Position numbers and translations under genes: made by a program. The notes beneath the pieces were generated by a model. It was not told the DNA's origin. It made no database searches and saw nothing but the letters and a program-made list of their open reading frames with translations. A DNA stretch of 64,000 nt, taken from positions 5,890,001 to 5,954,000 of the forward strand of contig NZ_JBFOHP010000002.1 of the NCBI RefSeq assembly GCF_040907265.1, written 5' to 3'. Origin of the DNA: Streptomyces sclerotialus (lineage in GTDB: Bacteria > Actinomycetota > Actinomycetes > Streptomycetales > Streptomycetaceae). Positions 17,027 through 25,440 of the stretch are shown here, one piece after another; the stretch's first letter is position 1; each line of letters starts with the position of its first letter.

Positions 17027-18240
17027 CGCCCCTCGACAAGGCCCCCGAAGACCGGCCGAAAGGCCGGGCGCCGACCCCTCACGCACAGGGAGCCGCTCCC
17101 GCGCCTGAGCGCCTGGCCAGAGCGGCGCTCACCCGCATCCTCGAACCGGGCGACGAGGTCACCGGCGGATGGCTGCGGCGGATGGGACCGGTGGCCCTCT
17201 GGCGAGCACTCCTCGGTGAGGACGACCCGCCCGAGGGCGCCGGCGAGGCGAAAGTGGCCGGCCTGCGGTTACGCGCCGAGCGTGCGTCGCCCGAGGCGGA
17301 CCTGGCCGCCGTCGCCGCACTCGGCGGCCGCTTCGTCTGCCCCGGTGACGAGGAGTGGCCGCGGCAGCTGGACGATCTGGGAGACGCCCGCCCCGTCGGC
17401 CTGTGGGTGCGCGGCACGGCGAACCTCCGCCTGTGGGCCCTGCGCTCCGTCGCCCTCGTCGGCGCCCGAGCCTGTACGGAGTACGGCGCACACGTCGCGG
17501 CGACCCTGGGCGCGGGGCTCGCCGAACGCGGCTGGTCGGTGGTCTCGGGCGCCGCGTACGGCGTGGACGGCGCCGCGCACCGCGGCACCCTGGCCGCAGG
17601 CGGTGCCACCGTGGCGGTCCTCGCCTCCGGCGTCGACCGCGTCTACCCCAGCGGGCACACCGAGCTGATCGGGCGCATCGCCGAACAGGGCCTGATCGTC
17701 GCCGAACTGCCGCCCGGCGACCATCCGACCCGCAGCAGATTCATCCAGCGCAACCGCGTGATCGCCGCCCTCACCCGGGGCACGGTGGTCGTCGAGGCAG
17801 CACTGCGCAGCGGATCGCTGGCCACCGCGCGCCGCGCCGCCGAGCTGGGCCGGTTCACGATGGGCGTGCCCGGTCCGGTCACCAGTGGCCTGTCGGCCGG
17901 CGTGCACCAACTGCTGCGGGGAGAGGCCGTGGTGGTCGCCGACGCGGCCGAGGTCGTCGAACTGGTCGGCAGCATCGGCGATCTCGCCCCGGACCGCCGC
18001 GGCCCGGTCCTGGCCCGCGACCTGCTGGACCCGACGGCCGCACGCCTGCTCGAAGCACTCCCGCTACGAGGGACGGCCGACACCTCGCAGATCGCCCGTG
18101 ACTCGGGTACCGCCCTGGAAGTGACTCAAGCGAAGCTCTTCGAACTGCAGGCGCTCGGATTCGTTCAAAGATGCGGTTCTCGCTGGGAGTTGCCTCCCCG
18201 CGGCCATTCGACGGGAGGTTACCGGCGAGGCGGTCCTTGA
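17023..18240 (+). CDS. dprA: DNA-processing protein DprA
   Basis: 405 residues. The Rossmann-like DprA/Smf domain spans about 110-320 with VGARACTEYGAHVA, WSVVSGAAYGVDGAAHRGTL, the RNRVIAALTRGTVVVEA region and a winged-helix-like C-terminus (residues 330-395). DprA binds single-stranded DNA and loads RecA in competent bacteria. The N-terminus here carries about 40 extra Pro/Ala-rich residues. It overlaps comM by four bases. Confidence 0.93.
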   Translation: MTPLDKAPEDRPKGRAPTPHAQGAAPAPERLARAALTRILEPGDEVTGGWLRRMGPVALWRALLGEDDPPEGAGEAKVAGLRLRAERASPEADLAAVAALGGRFVCPGDEEWPRQLDDLGDARPVGLWVRGTANLRLWALRSVALVGARACTEYGAHVAATLGAGLAERGWSVVSGAAYGVDGAAHRGTLAAGGATVAVLASGVDRVYPSGHTELIGRIAEQGLIVAELPPGDHPTRSRFIQRNRVIAALTRGTVVVEAALRSGSLATARRAAELGRFTMGVPGPVTSGLSAGVHQLLRGEAVVVADAAEVVELVGSIGDLAPDRRGPVLARDLLDPTAARLLEALPLRGTADTSQIARDSGTALEVTQAKLFELQALGFVQRCGSRWELPPRGHSTGGYRRGGP

Positions 18241-18500
18241 CCTGGGGCGAACGGGTGAAAAGGTGAGGGGGGTGATCGCAGAATGCATCTTTGCGAGTTT
18301 CGCGCGGACGACTGCGGAGTCGCCCGCCGTCATCCGGGGGTGCGGACCACCGGACGAATCTGCGCACACCCGAACGCGCTCCGATCGCACACTGTGAGAT
18401 CGCAGCCACGCTACGCTCGCAAGGCATCCGCCCTCCACGGACCACCCGACCCTCACGCACCTCTTCACCAGCGTCTCGGCAGAACGGCTCAAGGCGACGA

Positions 18501-19337
18501 ATGCCCCAGCACACTTCCGGGTCTGACCGCGCGGCGGTACCTCCCGCCGCCCGCGGCAGCGTGCGCCCGGCAGCGCCCACCTCGCTAGAGGAGCTCTGGC
18601 GCTCCTACAAGGCGACGGGTGACGAACGGCTGCGGGAGCAGCTGATCCTGCACTACTCACCGCTGGTCAAATACGTCGCGGGCCGCGTCAGCGTCGGCCT
18701 GCCGCCCAACGTCGAGCAAGCCGACTTCGTCTCCTCCGGGGTCTTCGGGCTGATCGACGCCATCGAGAAGTTCGAGCCGGAACGGTCCATCAAGTTCGAG
18801 ACGTACGCCATCACCCGTATCCGCGGCGCCATGATCGACGAACTGCGGGCACTGGACTGGATCCCCCGCTCGGTGCGCCAGAAGGCACGGGCCGTCGAGC
18901 GCGCGTACGCCACGCTCGAAGCGCAGCTGCGCCGTACCCCCTCCGAGGCCGAGGTCGCCGCGGAGATGGGCATCGCCCTCGAAGAGCTGCATGCCGTCTT
19001 CAGCCAGTTGTCCCTGGCCAACGTCGTCGCCCTGGAGGAGCTGCTGCACGCCGGCGGCGAGGGAGGCGAGCGGCTGAGCCTCATGGACACCCTCGAGGAC
19101 ACAGCGGCCGAGAACCCGGTCGAGATCGCCGAGGACCGCGAACTGCGCCGGCTGCTCGCCCGCGCCATCAACACGCTCCCCGACCGCGAGAAGACCGTCG
19201 TCACGCTCTACTACTACGAAGGTCTCACCCTCGCCGAGATCGGCAACGTCCTCGGCGTCACGGAGAGCCGGGTCAGCCAGATCCACACGAAGTCCGTGCT
19301 CCAGCTGCGCGCCAAGCTGGCCGACGTGGGCCGCTGA
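18501..19337 (+). CDS. whiG: RNA polymerase sigma factor WhiG
   Basis: 278 residues, a FliA-like sigma-28-family factor that in Streptomyces commits aerial hyphae to sporulation. Region 2 is [20 protein letters not shown] and [20 protein letters not shown]. Region 3 contains [14 protein letters not shown]. Region 4 is [20 protein letters not shown]. The start ATG at 18501 gives the usual length; the frame is open upstream but the extra residues are basic and unconserved. No anti-sigma gene is adjacent. The preceding 260 bp after dprA probably hold its promoter. Confidence 0.96.
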   Translation: MPQHTSGSDRAAVPPAARGSVRPAAPTSLEELWRSYKATGDERLREQLILHYSPLVKYVAGRVSVGLPPNVEQADFVSSGVFGLIDAIEKFEPERSIKFETYAITRIRGAMIDELRALDWIPRSVRQKARAVERAYATLEAQLRRTPSEAEVAAEMGIALEELHAVFSQLSLANVVALEELLHAGGEGGERLSLMDTLEDTAAENPVEIAEDRELRRLLARAINTLPDREKTVVTLYYYEGLTLAEIGNVLGVTESRVSQIHTKSVLQLRAKLADVGR

Positions 19338-19403
19338 GCACCGCTGACGGTGACGCCGCGCTTTACGTCGTGCCGCGGAGTGCCGCCACCCGGGGCACAT
19401 CCG

Positions 19404-19409
19404 TACAGT
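19404..19409 (+). promoter_or_regulatory. Likely -10 box of a leaderless tetR transcript
   Basis: TACAGT lies six bases before the GTG at 19416, placing the transcription start on the start codon itself. No ribosome binding site precedes that GTG. The -35 element is not clear. Confidence 0.4.
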
Positions 19410-19415
19410 GGTGGC

Positions 19416-19997
19416 GTGCCCAGGATTCGAGCGGCCTCAGTGGCCGAGCACCGGACCATGCAGCGCGACGCCCTGTTGGACGCTGCTCGTACCTTGCTGT
19501 CCGAAGGCGGTACGGAGGCCCTGACCTTCCCCGCCCTCGCCGAGCGAACGGGCCTCGCGCGCTCCTCCGTGTACGAGTACTTCCGCTCCCGCGCCGCCGT
19601 CGTCGAAGAGCTGTGCGCGGTCGACTTCCCGGTGTGGGCCGCGGAGGTCGAGGCCGCGATGGAGCGTGTCGAGGCGCCCGAGGAGAAGATCGAGGCGTAC
19701 GTACGGCAGCAGCTCGCCCTCGTCGGTGACCGCCGGCACCGCGCGGTCGTGGCGATCTCGGCGGGAGAGCTGGACGCCGGCGCCCGCGAGAAGATCCGCG
19801 CCGCGCACGGTGGCCTCATCGCGATGATCGTCGAGGCCCTGGCCGCGCTGGGCCACGAGCAGCCGAGGCTCGCGGCGATGCTCCTGCAGGGCGTCGTCGA
19901 CGCCGCGGTCCGCAGGATCGAGCTGGGAGCGGCGGAGGACCCGACGGAGATCACGGAGGCGGCGGTGGCGATGACCCTCCGCGGCGTCCGAGGCTGA
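19416..19997 (+). CDS. TetR-family transcriptional regulator
   Basis: About 193 residues starting MPRIRAASVAEHRTMQRDAL. The helix-turn-helix lies near residues 34-55 (FPALAERTGLARSSVYEYF). The ligand domain is alpha-helical with an acidic end. The GTG start at 19416 is six bases after a TACAGT box, which suggests a leaderless mRNA; an upstream in-frame ATG at 19350 adds residues with no family match. It follows whiG by 78 bp on the same strand. The ligand and targets are unknown. Confidence 0.85.
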   Translation: MPRIRAASVAEHRTMQRDALLDAARTLLSEGGTEALTFPALAERTGLARSSVYEYFRSRAAVVEELCAVDFPVWAAEVEAAMERVEAPEEKIEAYVRQQLALVGDRRHRAVVAISAGELDAGAREKIRAAHGGLIAMIVEALAALGHEQPRLAAMLLQGVVDAAVRRIELGAAEDPTEITEAAVAMTLRGVRG

Positions 19998-20060
19998 CCC
20001 CCTCCCTCCCCCCTCCCACCCTCCCCCCTCCCACCTCCCACCCTCCACCACCACCTCCAG
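19998..20060 (+). repeat. C-rich tract with G-quadruplex potential on the minus strand
   Basis: Immediately after the tetR stop there are about 60 bases of almost uninterrupted C and T, with runs of three to six C. The complementary strand has at least six runs of three or more G, enough for a G-quadruplex; the plus strand could form an i-motif. Confidence 0.7.
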
Positions 20061-20513
20061 GCGAGGCCAGGCCCACGTACAGCGTTGGCCGAGCCCACAT
20101 GAAGCGTTGGCCGAGCCCACATACAACGTGGGCCGGGCCCGCCTCTCTCGGGTGCTGAGCCCGCCTCGTCTGCGCGGGCCGGGCTCGCCTCGTCTGCGCG
20201 TGCCGGGCCCGTGTCTCTCGCGGGCTGAGCTCGCCTCACCTGCGCGGGTCAGGCCCGCCTCTGTTCCCAGGCCGGGCCCACCTCACCTGTGCGTGCCGAG
20301 CTCGCCTCGCTTGCTCGGGCAGAGCTCGACTCCCAGCGTGGGCCGAACCCTGCAGTCGGCGTGACCCTCCCACCGGCGTGACCCTGCCACCGGCGTGCGC
20401 AAGCCCGCTTCAGTCAGGCCGAGCCGTCCTGTACCGGTGGCAGGCCTGGTCTCCCTCCGGTGCGAACACGGCCGGCCTTCGGCGCAGGCTGGACCGGGCC
20501 GAGTGCTGCGCAG
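20061..20513. repeat. Non-coding degenerate repeat region
   Basis: No convincing gene. The word GTTGGCCGAGCCCACAT occurs twice (near 20082 and 20105) with a third related copy upstream. It is followed by imperfect units containing GGGC(T/C)CGCCTC and CTGCGCGGG, and by two copies of CCACCGGCGTGACCCT-type sequence near 20370. The region looks like decayed tandem duplications between convergent genes. Confidence 0.5.
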
Positions 20514-21779
20514 CTATCGCTTGCTTTCCATGCGGCCGCGGCCGTGCTCAGCGCCGAGTGTTGTGCGCTGTGCCTGCGCATTGGACACCGGCCGGTCCCG
20601 CCTCCCCTCCCTGCCTCCCTCCCCTCCCTGCCTCCCTCCCCTCCCGGCCTCTGCGCCCGGCCTCTCCGTGTCTCGTTTGACGATGCCTCTCCGGCGTAGG
20701 CGGGCGTGAGCCCAGGCCGCTATGGCGGTGAGGGCTGTGGCCGCGGCGAGTGTGGTCTCGGTTGTGTCGGTGTTCGATGCAGAGCTCGTGGGTGTGAAGG
20801 AGAGGGGACGCGGTCGTAGGGCCGGCTCGGGGATGTCGAGGAGCGGGAGCAGGCGTGTGGGGCCTTGTGCGAGCAGGGAGGGCGGGAGAAGGGAGAGCGG
20901 GTCCAGGTAGGTGCGGCCGCGGCGCAGGCCCCAGTGGAGGCAGGGGGTGTCGCAGTGGTACGGGCCGGGCTGGAGGACGGCGACCGGCTGGCCTGCTCTG
21001 ACGCGGTCGCCCTTGCGGACCGTGGGGCGGACCGGCTCGTACGTCGTGCGCAGGGGTGGTCGGCCCGTGCCGGACAGGGCGATGGACAGCACGCCCCGGC
21101 CGGCGACATTGCCCGCGAAGGAGACGCGGCCGGGGGCGGCGGCTCGTACGGTCGCTCCGGCCCGAGAGGCGAGGTCCACGCCGCGGTGGCCGGCCGCCCA
21201 GGGGGTGGGTGGGGGCACCCAGGGGCGGATGACGACTGGGCGCGCGCCTGTGGCGTGGGACACCGGCCATGCGCGCTTCGCGACAGTTCCGCTCGGGGAG
21301 TCGCGGTCGAGCTCCTGAAGACTGCTCCGCCCCTCCCGTGGGGTGGGGATACGGGCAGCGGAGGCCGCGGGGATGGCTCGGGCTGCGGTGAAGCCGGTGG
21401 CGGGTGCTGCCGCGAGGGAGGAAGGCGGAGGCGTGAAGGGCAACGGGCCGATCAGTAAGACGTAGCCGACGACGCAGCCGATGGCGCAGCCAGCGGGCCC
21501 GAAGGCGTGCCTCAGGCGGAGGCGGGACCAGCGGTGAAGGCGGGACCAGCGCTGAAGGCGGAACCGGCGGTGAAGGCGGAACCAGGGTGGGAAGCAGGAC
21601 CAGGGGCTAGGGCAGGACCAGGGGCCAGGGCGGAGCCAGGGGCCGGGGCGGATCGTCGGTGACGAGGGATGTGGTGACTGGCGCATGGGGTGACGGTGGC
21701 GGATGTCGGCGGAGTCGGGGGGATCTTGGTCGGAGGCTGTGGATTGCGTTGAAGCTGTGGACAACGCCGTCACGCTCAC
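20514..21779 (-). CDS. M23-family (LytM-like) peptidase domain protein, degenerate second metal motif
   Basis: Up to 421 residues. An N-terminal repetitive Arg/Trp/Pro region (coded by an 18-bp DNA repeat) precedes one membrane segment (CAIGCVVGYVLLIGPLPF). The LytM domain shows the first zinc motif as HRGVDLAS (HxxxD). The usual HxH is replaced by CLHWG, so one zinc ligand histidine is missing. The GTG at 21779 is the longest start; ATG 21686 is an alternative. The C-terminal 60 residues come from a low-complexity purine tract. It probably acts outside the membrane on cell-wall glycopeptides or as a scaffold. Confidence 0.75.
   Translation of the reverse strand: MSVTALSTASTQSTASDQDPPDSADIRHRHPMRQSPHPSSPTIRPGPWLRPGPWSCPSPWSCFPPWFRLHRRFRLQRWSRLHRWSRLRLRHAFGPAGCAIGCVVGYVLLIGPLPFTPPPSSLAAAPATGFTAARAIPAASAARIPTPREGRSSLQELDRDSPSGTVAKRAWPVSHATGARPVVIRPWVPPPTPWAAGHRGVDLASRAGATVRAAAPGRVSFAGNVAGRGVLSIALSGTGRPPLRTTYEPVRPTVRKGDRVRAGQPVAVLQPGPYHCDTPCLHWGLRRGRTYLDPLSLLPPSLLAQGPTRLLPLLDIPEPALRPRPLSFTPTSSASNTDTTETTLAAATALTAIAAWAHARLRRRGIVKRDTERPGAEAGRGGRQGGEGGREGRRDRPVSNAQAQRTTLGAEHGRGRMESKR
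21526..21651. repeat. 18-bp minisatellite, seven units, inside the M23 gene
   Basis: Seven exact-length 18-bp units begin at 21526, 21544, 21562, 21580, 21598, 21616 and 21634. The core is GACCAG(C/G)GG with GGCGG or GGCAG at the end. On the coding (minus) strand each unit specifies six residues, for example RPGPWL, RPGPWS, RLQRWS and RLHRWS, just before the membrane segment. Confidence 0.85.
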
Positions 21780-21800
21780 GGACGTGACCGAGTGCCGAAG

Positions 21801-21905
21801 AAGACCCAGCCGTTCAAGAAGAAGACCCAGCCGTTCAAGAAGAAGGCTCAGTCGTTCATATAGAAGGCCCAGCCGTTCGTGTAGAAGGCCCAGCCGTTCA
21901 TCCAG
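21801..21905. repeat. 21-bp tandem repeat, five units, upstream of the M23 gene
   Basis: The word CCCAGCCGTTCA (one or two changes in copies 3 and 4) starts at 21805, 21826, 21847, 21868 and 21889, an exact 21-bp period. Units are joined by AGAAG-type spacers. On the minus strand the array directly precedes the GTG at 21779. No frame through it continues into a recognisable gene; the copy near 21846 brings a stop in the best minus frame. Confidence 0.85.
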
Positions 21906-21961
21906 AGCCGCCGATCATCCCTCCGAACCGCCCAGTACCCCAGGCCGCCCAGCACCCCTCC

Positions 21962-22060
21962 GGAACTTCGCCCTGGGACTTCGCCCCGGGACTTCGCCCC
22001 GGACCTCGCCCTGGACCTCGCCCCGGCTCTCGCTCCGGCCCTCATCCCGGCCCCCGGCCC
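21962..22060. repeat. Degenerate 12-13 bp tandem array upstream of rpsB
   Basis: About seven units of the type CTTCGCCCCGGGA or CCTCGCCCTGGA run head to tail and decay towards CTCATCCCGGCC. This is the third separate array within 550 bp. The rest of the 21780-22343 gap has no gene I can support; the stretch before 22344 should hold the rpsB promoter and leader. Confidence 0.7.
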
Positions 22061-22343
22061 CGCCCCTCCCCGCCGCATGTCGCTAGGTGGTTCGGCGGTC
22101 CCGTACACTTCTTGTGGCGATCCGGGTGACCGGGTCGACTTCGCACGCCCCGCCACCGGCGCGTCACTCCCCGTGCTTCACGCGAAGCGCAGTGGAGGCG
22201 CAGCGCACACGGTGGCCGCGTCCCTCGGTCCTGAACAGGTGTCCCGGTACATGCCGGAGCCCCCGTGCAGGCAGGCGCGCAGGGGCGTCAGGCACAGCGG
22301 CCGCCCGGCCGCGGTGGAACCGAGAAACACAAGGAGAACGGCC

Positions 22344-23222
22344 ATGGCCGTCGTCACGATGCGGGAGCTGCTGGAGAGCGGCGTCCACTTCGGGCACCAG
22401 ACCCGCCGCTGGAACCCGAAGATGAAGCGCTTCATCTTCACCGAGCGCAACGGCATCTACATCATCGACCTGCTCCAGTCGCTGTCGTACATCGACCGCG
22501 CCTACGAGTTCGTCAAGGAGACCGTCGCCCACGGCGGCTCCGTCATGTTCGTCGGCACCAAGAAGCAGGCCCAGGAGGCCATCGCCGAGCAGGCCACCCG
22601 CGTGGGCATGCCCTACGTGAACCAGCGCTGGCTCGGCGGCATGCTGACCAACTTCTCGACCGTCTACAAGCGCCTGCAGCGCCTGAAGGAGCTCGAGCAG
22701 ATCGACTTCGAGGACGTGGCCGCCTCCGGCCTCACCAAGAAGGAGCTGCTGGTTCTCTCCCGCGAGAAGGCCAAGCTGGAGAAGACCCTCGGCGGTATCC
22801 GCGAGATGCAGAAGGTGCCCAGCGCCGTCTGGATCGTGGACACCAAGAAGGAGCACATCGCGGTCGGCGAGGCCCGGAAGCTCAACATCCCGGTCGTCGC
22901 CATCCTCGACACCAACTGTGACCCCGACGAGGTCGACTACAAGATCCCGGGCAACGACGACGCGATCCGCTCCGTCACCCTGCTCACCCGCGTGATCGCC
23001 GACGCCGTCGCCGAGGGCCTCATCGCCCGCTCCGGTGGTGCCGAGGCCAAGGGCGAGAAGGCCGCCGGCGAGCCGCTCGCCGAGTGGGAGCGTGACCTGC
23101 TCGAGGGCGAGAAGAAGGCCGAGGAGCCCAAGGCCGACGAGGCCAAGGCCGAGGAGAAGCCGGCCGAGGCCGCCGAGGCCCCCGCCGCGGAGGCCGAGAA
23201 GCCGGCCGCCGAGCAGGCCTGA
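22344..23222 (+). CDS. rpsB: 30S ribosomal protein S2
   Basis: 292 residues. The N-terminus [20 protein letters not shown] and the segment [19 protein letters not shown] are diagnostic. [13 protein letters not shown] and [20 protein letters not shown] are also intact. The tail after residue 230 is Lys/Glu/Ala-rich, typical of actinobacterial S2. ATG 22344 is preceded by AAGGAG. S2 and Ts genes are paired as in most bacteria, with a hairpin between them. Confidence 0.97.
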   Translation: MAVVTMRELLESGVHFGHQTRRWNPKMKRFIFTERNGIYIIDLLQSLSYIDRAYEFVKETVAHGGSVMFVGTKKQAQEAIAEQATRVGMPYVNQRWLGGMLTNFSTVYKRLQRLKELEQIDFEDVAASGLTKKELLVLSREKAKLEKTLGGIREMQKVPSAVWIVDTKKEHIAVGEARKLNIPVVAILDTNCDPDEVDYKIPGNDDAIRSVTLLTRVIADAVAEGLIARSGGAEAKGEKAAGEPLAEWERDLLEGEKKAEEPKADEAKAEEKPAEAAEAPAAEAEKPAAEQA

Positions 23223-23241
23223 CACCTCAGCATCGGATGAC

Positions 23242-23281
23242 GACGGCGGGGGCCGGTGCCACAAGCGCCGCCCCCGCCGTC
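23242..23281 (+). terminator. Hairpin between rpsB and tsf
   Basis: GACGGCGGGGGC (23242-23253) pairs perfectly with GCCCCCGCCGTC (23270-23281) around a 16-nt loop. It lies 20 bp after the rpsB stop and 43 bp before the tsf start. It may attenuate read-through so that S2 exceeds Ts, or protect the rpsB mRNA 3' end. Confidence 0.65.
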
Positions 23282-23323
23282 CACCCGTAGATCTTTCGAC
23301 TTTCGAGAAGAGACTCACAGATC

Positions 23324-24160
23324 ATGGCGAACTACACCGCCGCTGACGTCAAGAAGCTCCGTGAGCTCACCGGCGCCGGCATGATGGACTGCAAGAAGGC
23401 GCTGGACGAGTCCGACGGCAACGTCGACAAGGCCGTCGAGGCCCTGCGTATCAAGGGCCAGAAGGGCGTCGCCAAGCGCGAGGGCCGCTCCGCCGAGAAC
23501 GGCGCCGTCGTCTCCCTGATCGCCGACGACAACACCTCCGGTGTCATCGTCGAGCTGAAGTGCGAGACGGACTTCGTCGCCAAGGGTGACAAGTTCCAGG
23601 CCGTCGCCCAGCAGATCGCCGAGCACGTCGCCGCCACCAAGCCGGCCGACATCCAGGCCCTGCTCGCCTCCGAGATCGAGGCCGGCAAGACCGTCCAGGC
23701 GTTCGTCGACGAGGCCAACGCGAACCTGGGCGAGAAGATCGTCCTGGACCGCTTCGCGCAGTTCACCGACGGCTACGTGACGGCGTACATGCACCGCACC
23801 ATGCCCGACCTGCCGCCGCAGATCGGCGTCCTCGTCGAGTTCGACAAGGAGAACGCCGAGGTCGCCAAGGGCGTCGCGCAGCACATCGCCGCCTTCGCGC
23901 CGAAGTACCTGTCCCGCGAGGACGTCCCGGCCGACGTCGTCGAGGCCGAGCGCCGCGTCGCCGAGGAGACCACCCGCGCGGAGGGCAAGCCCGAGGCTGC
24001 CCTGCCGAAGATCGTCGAGGGTCGCCTCAACGGCTTCTTCAAGGACGCGACGCTGCTCGGCCAGCCGTACGCGCTCGACAACAAGAAGTCCGTCGAGAAG
24101 GTCCTCCAGGAGGCCGGTGTCACCCTGAAGCGCTTCGCGCGCATCAAGGTCGGCATCTGA
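23324..24160 (+). CDS. tsf: Translation elongation factor Ts
   Basis: 278 residues. Ts catalyses GDP release from EF-Tu. It begins [20 protein letters not shown] with the UBA-like helical domain. The TDFVAKG core motif is near residue 80 ([12 protein letters not shown]), and the C-terminal coiled-coil insertion and FARIKVGI end are present. It is the second gene of the rpsB-tsf unit. Confidence 0.97.
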   Translation: MANYTAADVKKLRELTGAGMMDCKKALDESDGNVDKAVEALRIKGQKGVAKREGRSAENGAVVSLIADDNTSGVIVELKCETDFVAKGDKFQAVAQQIAEHVAATKPADIQALLASEIEAGKTVQAFVDEANANLGEKIVLDRFAQFTDGYVTAYMHRTMPDLPPQIGVLVEFDKENAEVAKGVAQHIAAFAPKYLSREDVPADVVEAERRVAEETTRAEGKPEAALPKIVEGRLNGFFKDATLLGQPYALDNKKSVEKVLQEAGVTLKRFARIKVGI

Positions 24161-24169
24161 GCAAGCCGC

Positions 24170-24214
24170 AAGGCAAGCCGAAAGCCTTGCCGCCGGGCCA
24201 CGGCCTTCGGGCCG
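24170..24214 (+). terminator. Paired small hairpins after tsf
   Basis: GGCAAG/CTTGCC (24172-24191) forms a 6-bp stem. CGGCC-TTCG-GGCCG (24201-24214) forms a second with a stable tetraloop. They lie 11-54 bp after the tsf stop. Confidence 0.45.
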
Positions 24215-24303
24215 GGGCCTGTCGCAGGGCAGCGAATGACCCGCGGCCCCGCTAGGGTCGTACGCAGTCGGCCGCTCATCGGCCGGCCGCAGATGTGACG
24301 AGG

Positions 24304-24349
24304 AGGCCATTGCCGCACAGGGATCTGACCAGACCCCCGGCAATGGCCT
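24304..24349 (+). promoter_or_regulatory. Terminator-like hairpin in the pyrH leader
   Basis: AGGCCATTGCCG (24304-24315) pairs perfectly with CGGCAATGGCCT (24338-24349) around a 22-nt loop. It is followed by the pyrimidine-rich TCTTCGTATG. The structure ends 28 bp before the pyrH start, so it could be an attenuator or the terminator of a short leader transcript. Confidence 0.5.
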
Positions 24350-24376
24350 TCTTCGTATGTGCACGAGGAGAGCGCA

Positions 24377-25141
24377 ATGAATCACGGTGCCGACGGCGCG
24401 GACAAAGCCCACAAAAAGGGGAAGGGCCGCTTCCTTCTGAAGCTTTCGGGGGAGGCGTTCGCCGGCGGCGGCGGTCTGGGTGTCGACCCGGACGTCGTGC
24501 ACGCCATCGCCCGTGAGATCTCGGCCGTGGTCCGTGAGGGGTACGAGATCGCCATCGTGATCGGCGGTGGCAACTTCTTCCGCGGTGCCGAACTGCAGCA
24601 GCGCGGCATGGACCGGGCCCGCAGCGACTACATGGGCATGCTCGGCACGGTCATGAACTGCCTGGCCCTCCAGGACTTCCTGGAGAAGGAGGGCATCGAC
24701 TGCCGCGTGCAGACCGCCATCACCATGGGCCAGGTCGCCGAGCCGTACATCCCGCTGCGCGCCATCCGCCACCTGGAGAAGGACCGCGTGGTCATCTTCG
24801 GTGCGGGCATGGGCATGCCGTACTTCTCCACCGACACCACCGCCGCCCAGCGCGCCCTGGAGATCGACGCCCAGGCCATGCTCATGGGCAAGAACGGGGT
24901 CGACGGCGTCTACGACTCCGACCCCAAGAAGAACCCGGATGCGGTGAAGTTCGACGCGCTCGAGTACGGCGAGGTCATCACCCGCGACCTGAAGGTCGCC
25001 GACGCCACCGCCATCACGCTGTGCCGGGACAACAAGCTTCCGATCCTCGTCTTCGAGCTGCTCGCAGAGGGCAATATCGCGCGCGCCGTGAAGGGTGAGA
25101 AGATCGGCACGCTCGTCAGCGATCAGGGCACCAGGGCCTGA
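24377..25141 (+). CDS. pyrH: UMP kinase
   Basis: 254 residues of the amino-acid-kinase fold. UMP kinase makes UDP from UMP for RNA, DNA and sugar nucleotides. Motifs are [17 protein letters not shown] near residue 20, [15 protein letters not shown] near 62, and [15 protein letters not shown] with [20 protein letters not shown] near 160-190. ATG 24377 has GAGGAG eight bases upstream. A terminator-like hairpin lies in its leader, and a five-unit repeat follows its stop. Confidence 0.97.
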   Translation: MNHGADGADKAHKKGKGRFLLKLSGEAFAGGGGLGVDPDVVHAIAREISAVVREGYEIAIVIGGGNFFRGAELQQRGMDRARSDYMGMLGTVMNCLALQDFLEKEGIDCRVQTAITMGQVAEPYIPLRAIRHLEKDRVVIFGAGMGMPYFSTDTTAAQRALEIDAQAMLMGKNGVDGVYDSDPKKNPDAVKFDALEYGEVITRDLKVADATAITLCRDNKLPILVFELLAEGNIARAVKGEKIGTLVSDQGTRA

Positions 25142-25157
25142 CGGCCCGCATCGCCGC

Positions 25158-25308
25158 GATCCGTACGGGCAGCAGGTGTCCGCCCGTACGATCCGTACGA
25201 GCAGCTCATGCCGTTCGTAGGATCCGTACGGGCAGCACCGTCCGTCCGTACGAGCCGTACGGGGAGCAGCGTTCGCCCGTACGTGCCGTACGGTCGGCAC
25301 TCCCGTAC
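25158..25308. repeat. Five-unit tandem repeat of about 31 bp between pyrH and frr
   Basis: Units begin at 25158 (32 bp), 25190 (31), 25221 (31), 25252 (31) and 25283 (26). The consensus start is GATCCGTACGGGCAGCA and the end is GCCCGTAC. In the best units CGTACGGGC can pair with GCCCGTACG, giving one hairpin per unit. The palindrome CGTACG occurs nine times in 150 bp. No gene is coded here. Confidence 0.85.
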
Positions 25309-25440
25309 GCGCGGCAACTCCCGGCCGTGGGAAGACCACGGCACGGGGATGGACAACCGCCTGCCGGTCGGACACCGTGCAGGAGAAGACGCGCGCAGGG
25401 GCGAGGCTCTGCTTCTTACGATTAAGACCAGGAGCAAGTG

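Noticed and set aside
20107..20364. An 85-codon frame downstream of tetR
   Set aside because: It runs through degenerate repeats, has no ribosome binding site and no recognisable family.
21801..21905. The 21-bp array as a small CRISPR
   Set aside because: The repeats abut without unique spacers of about 30 bp, and no cas gene is present.
25158..25308. The pyrH-frr repeat as a CRISPR array
   Set aside because: Units are head to tail without variable spacers and are too divergent.
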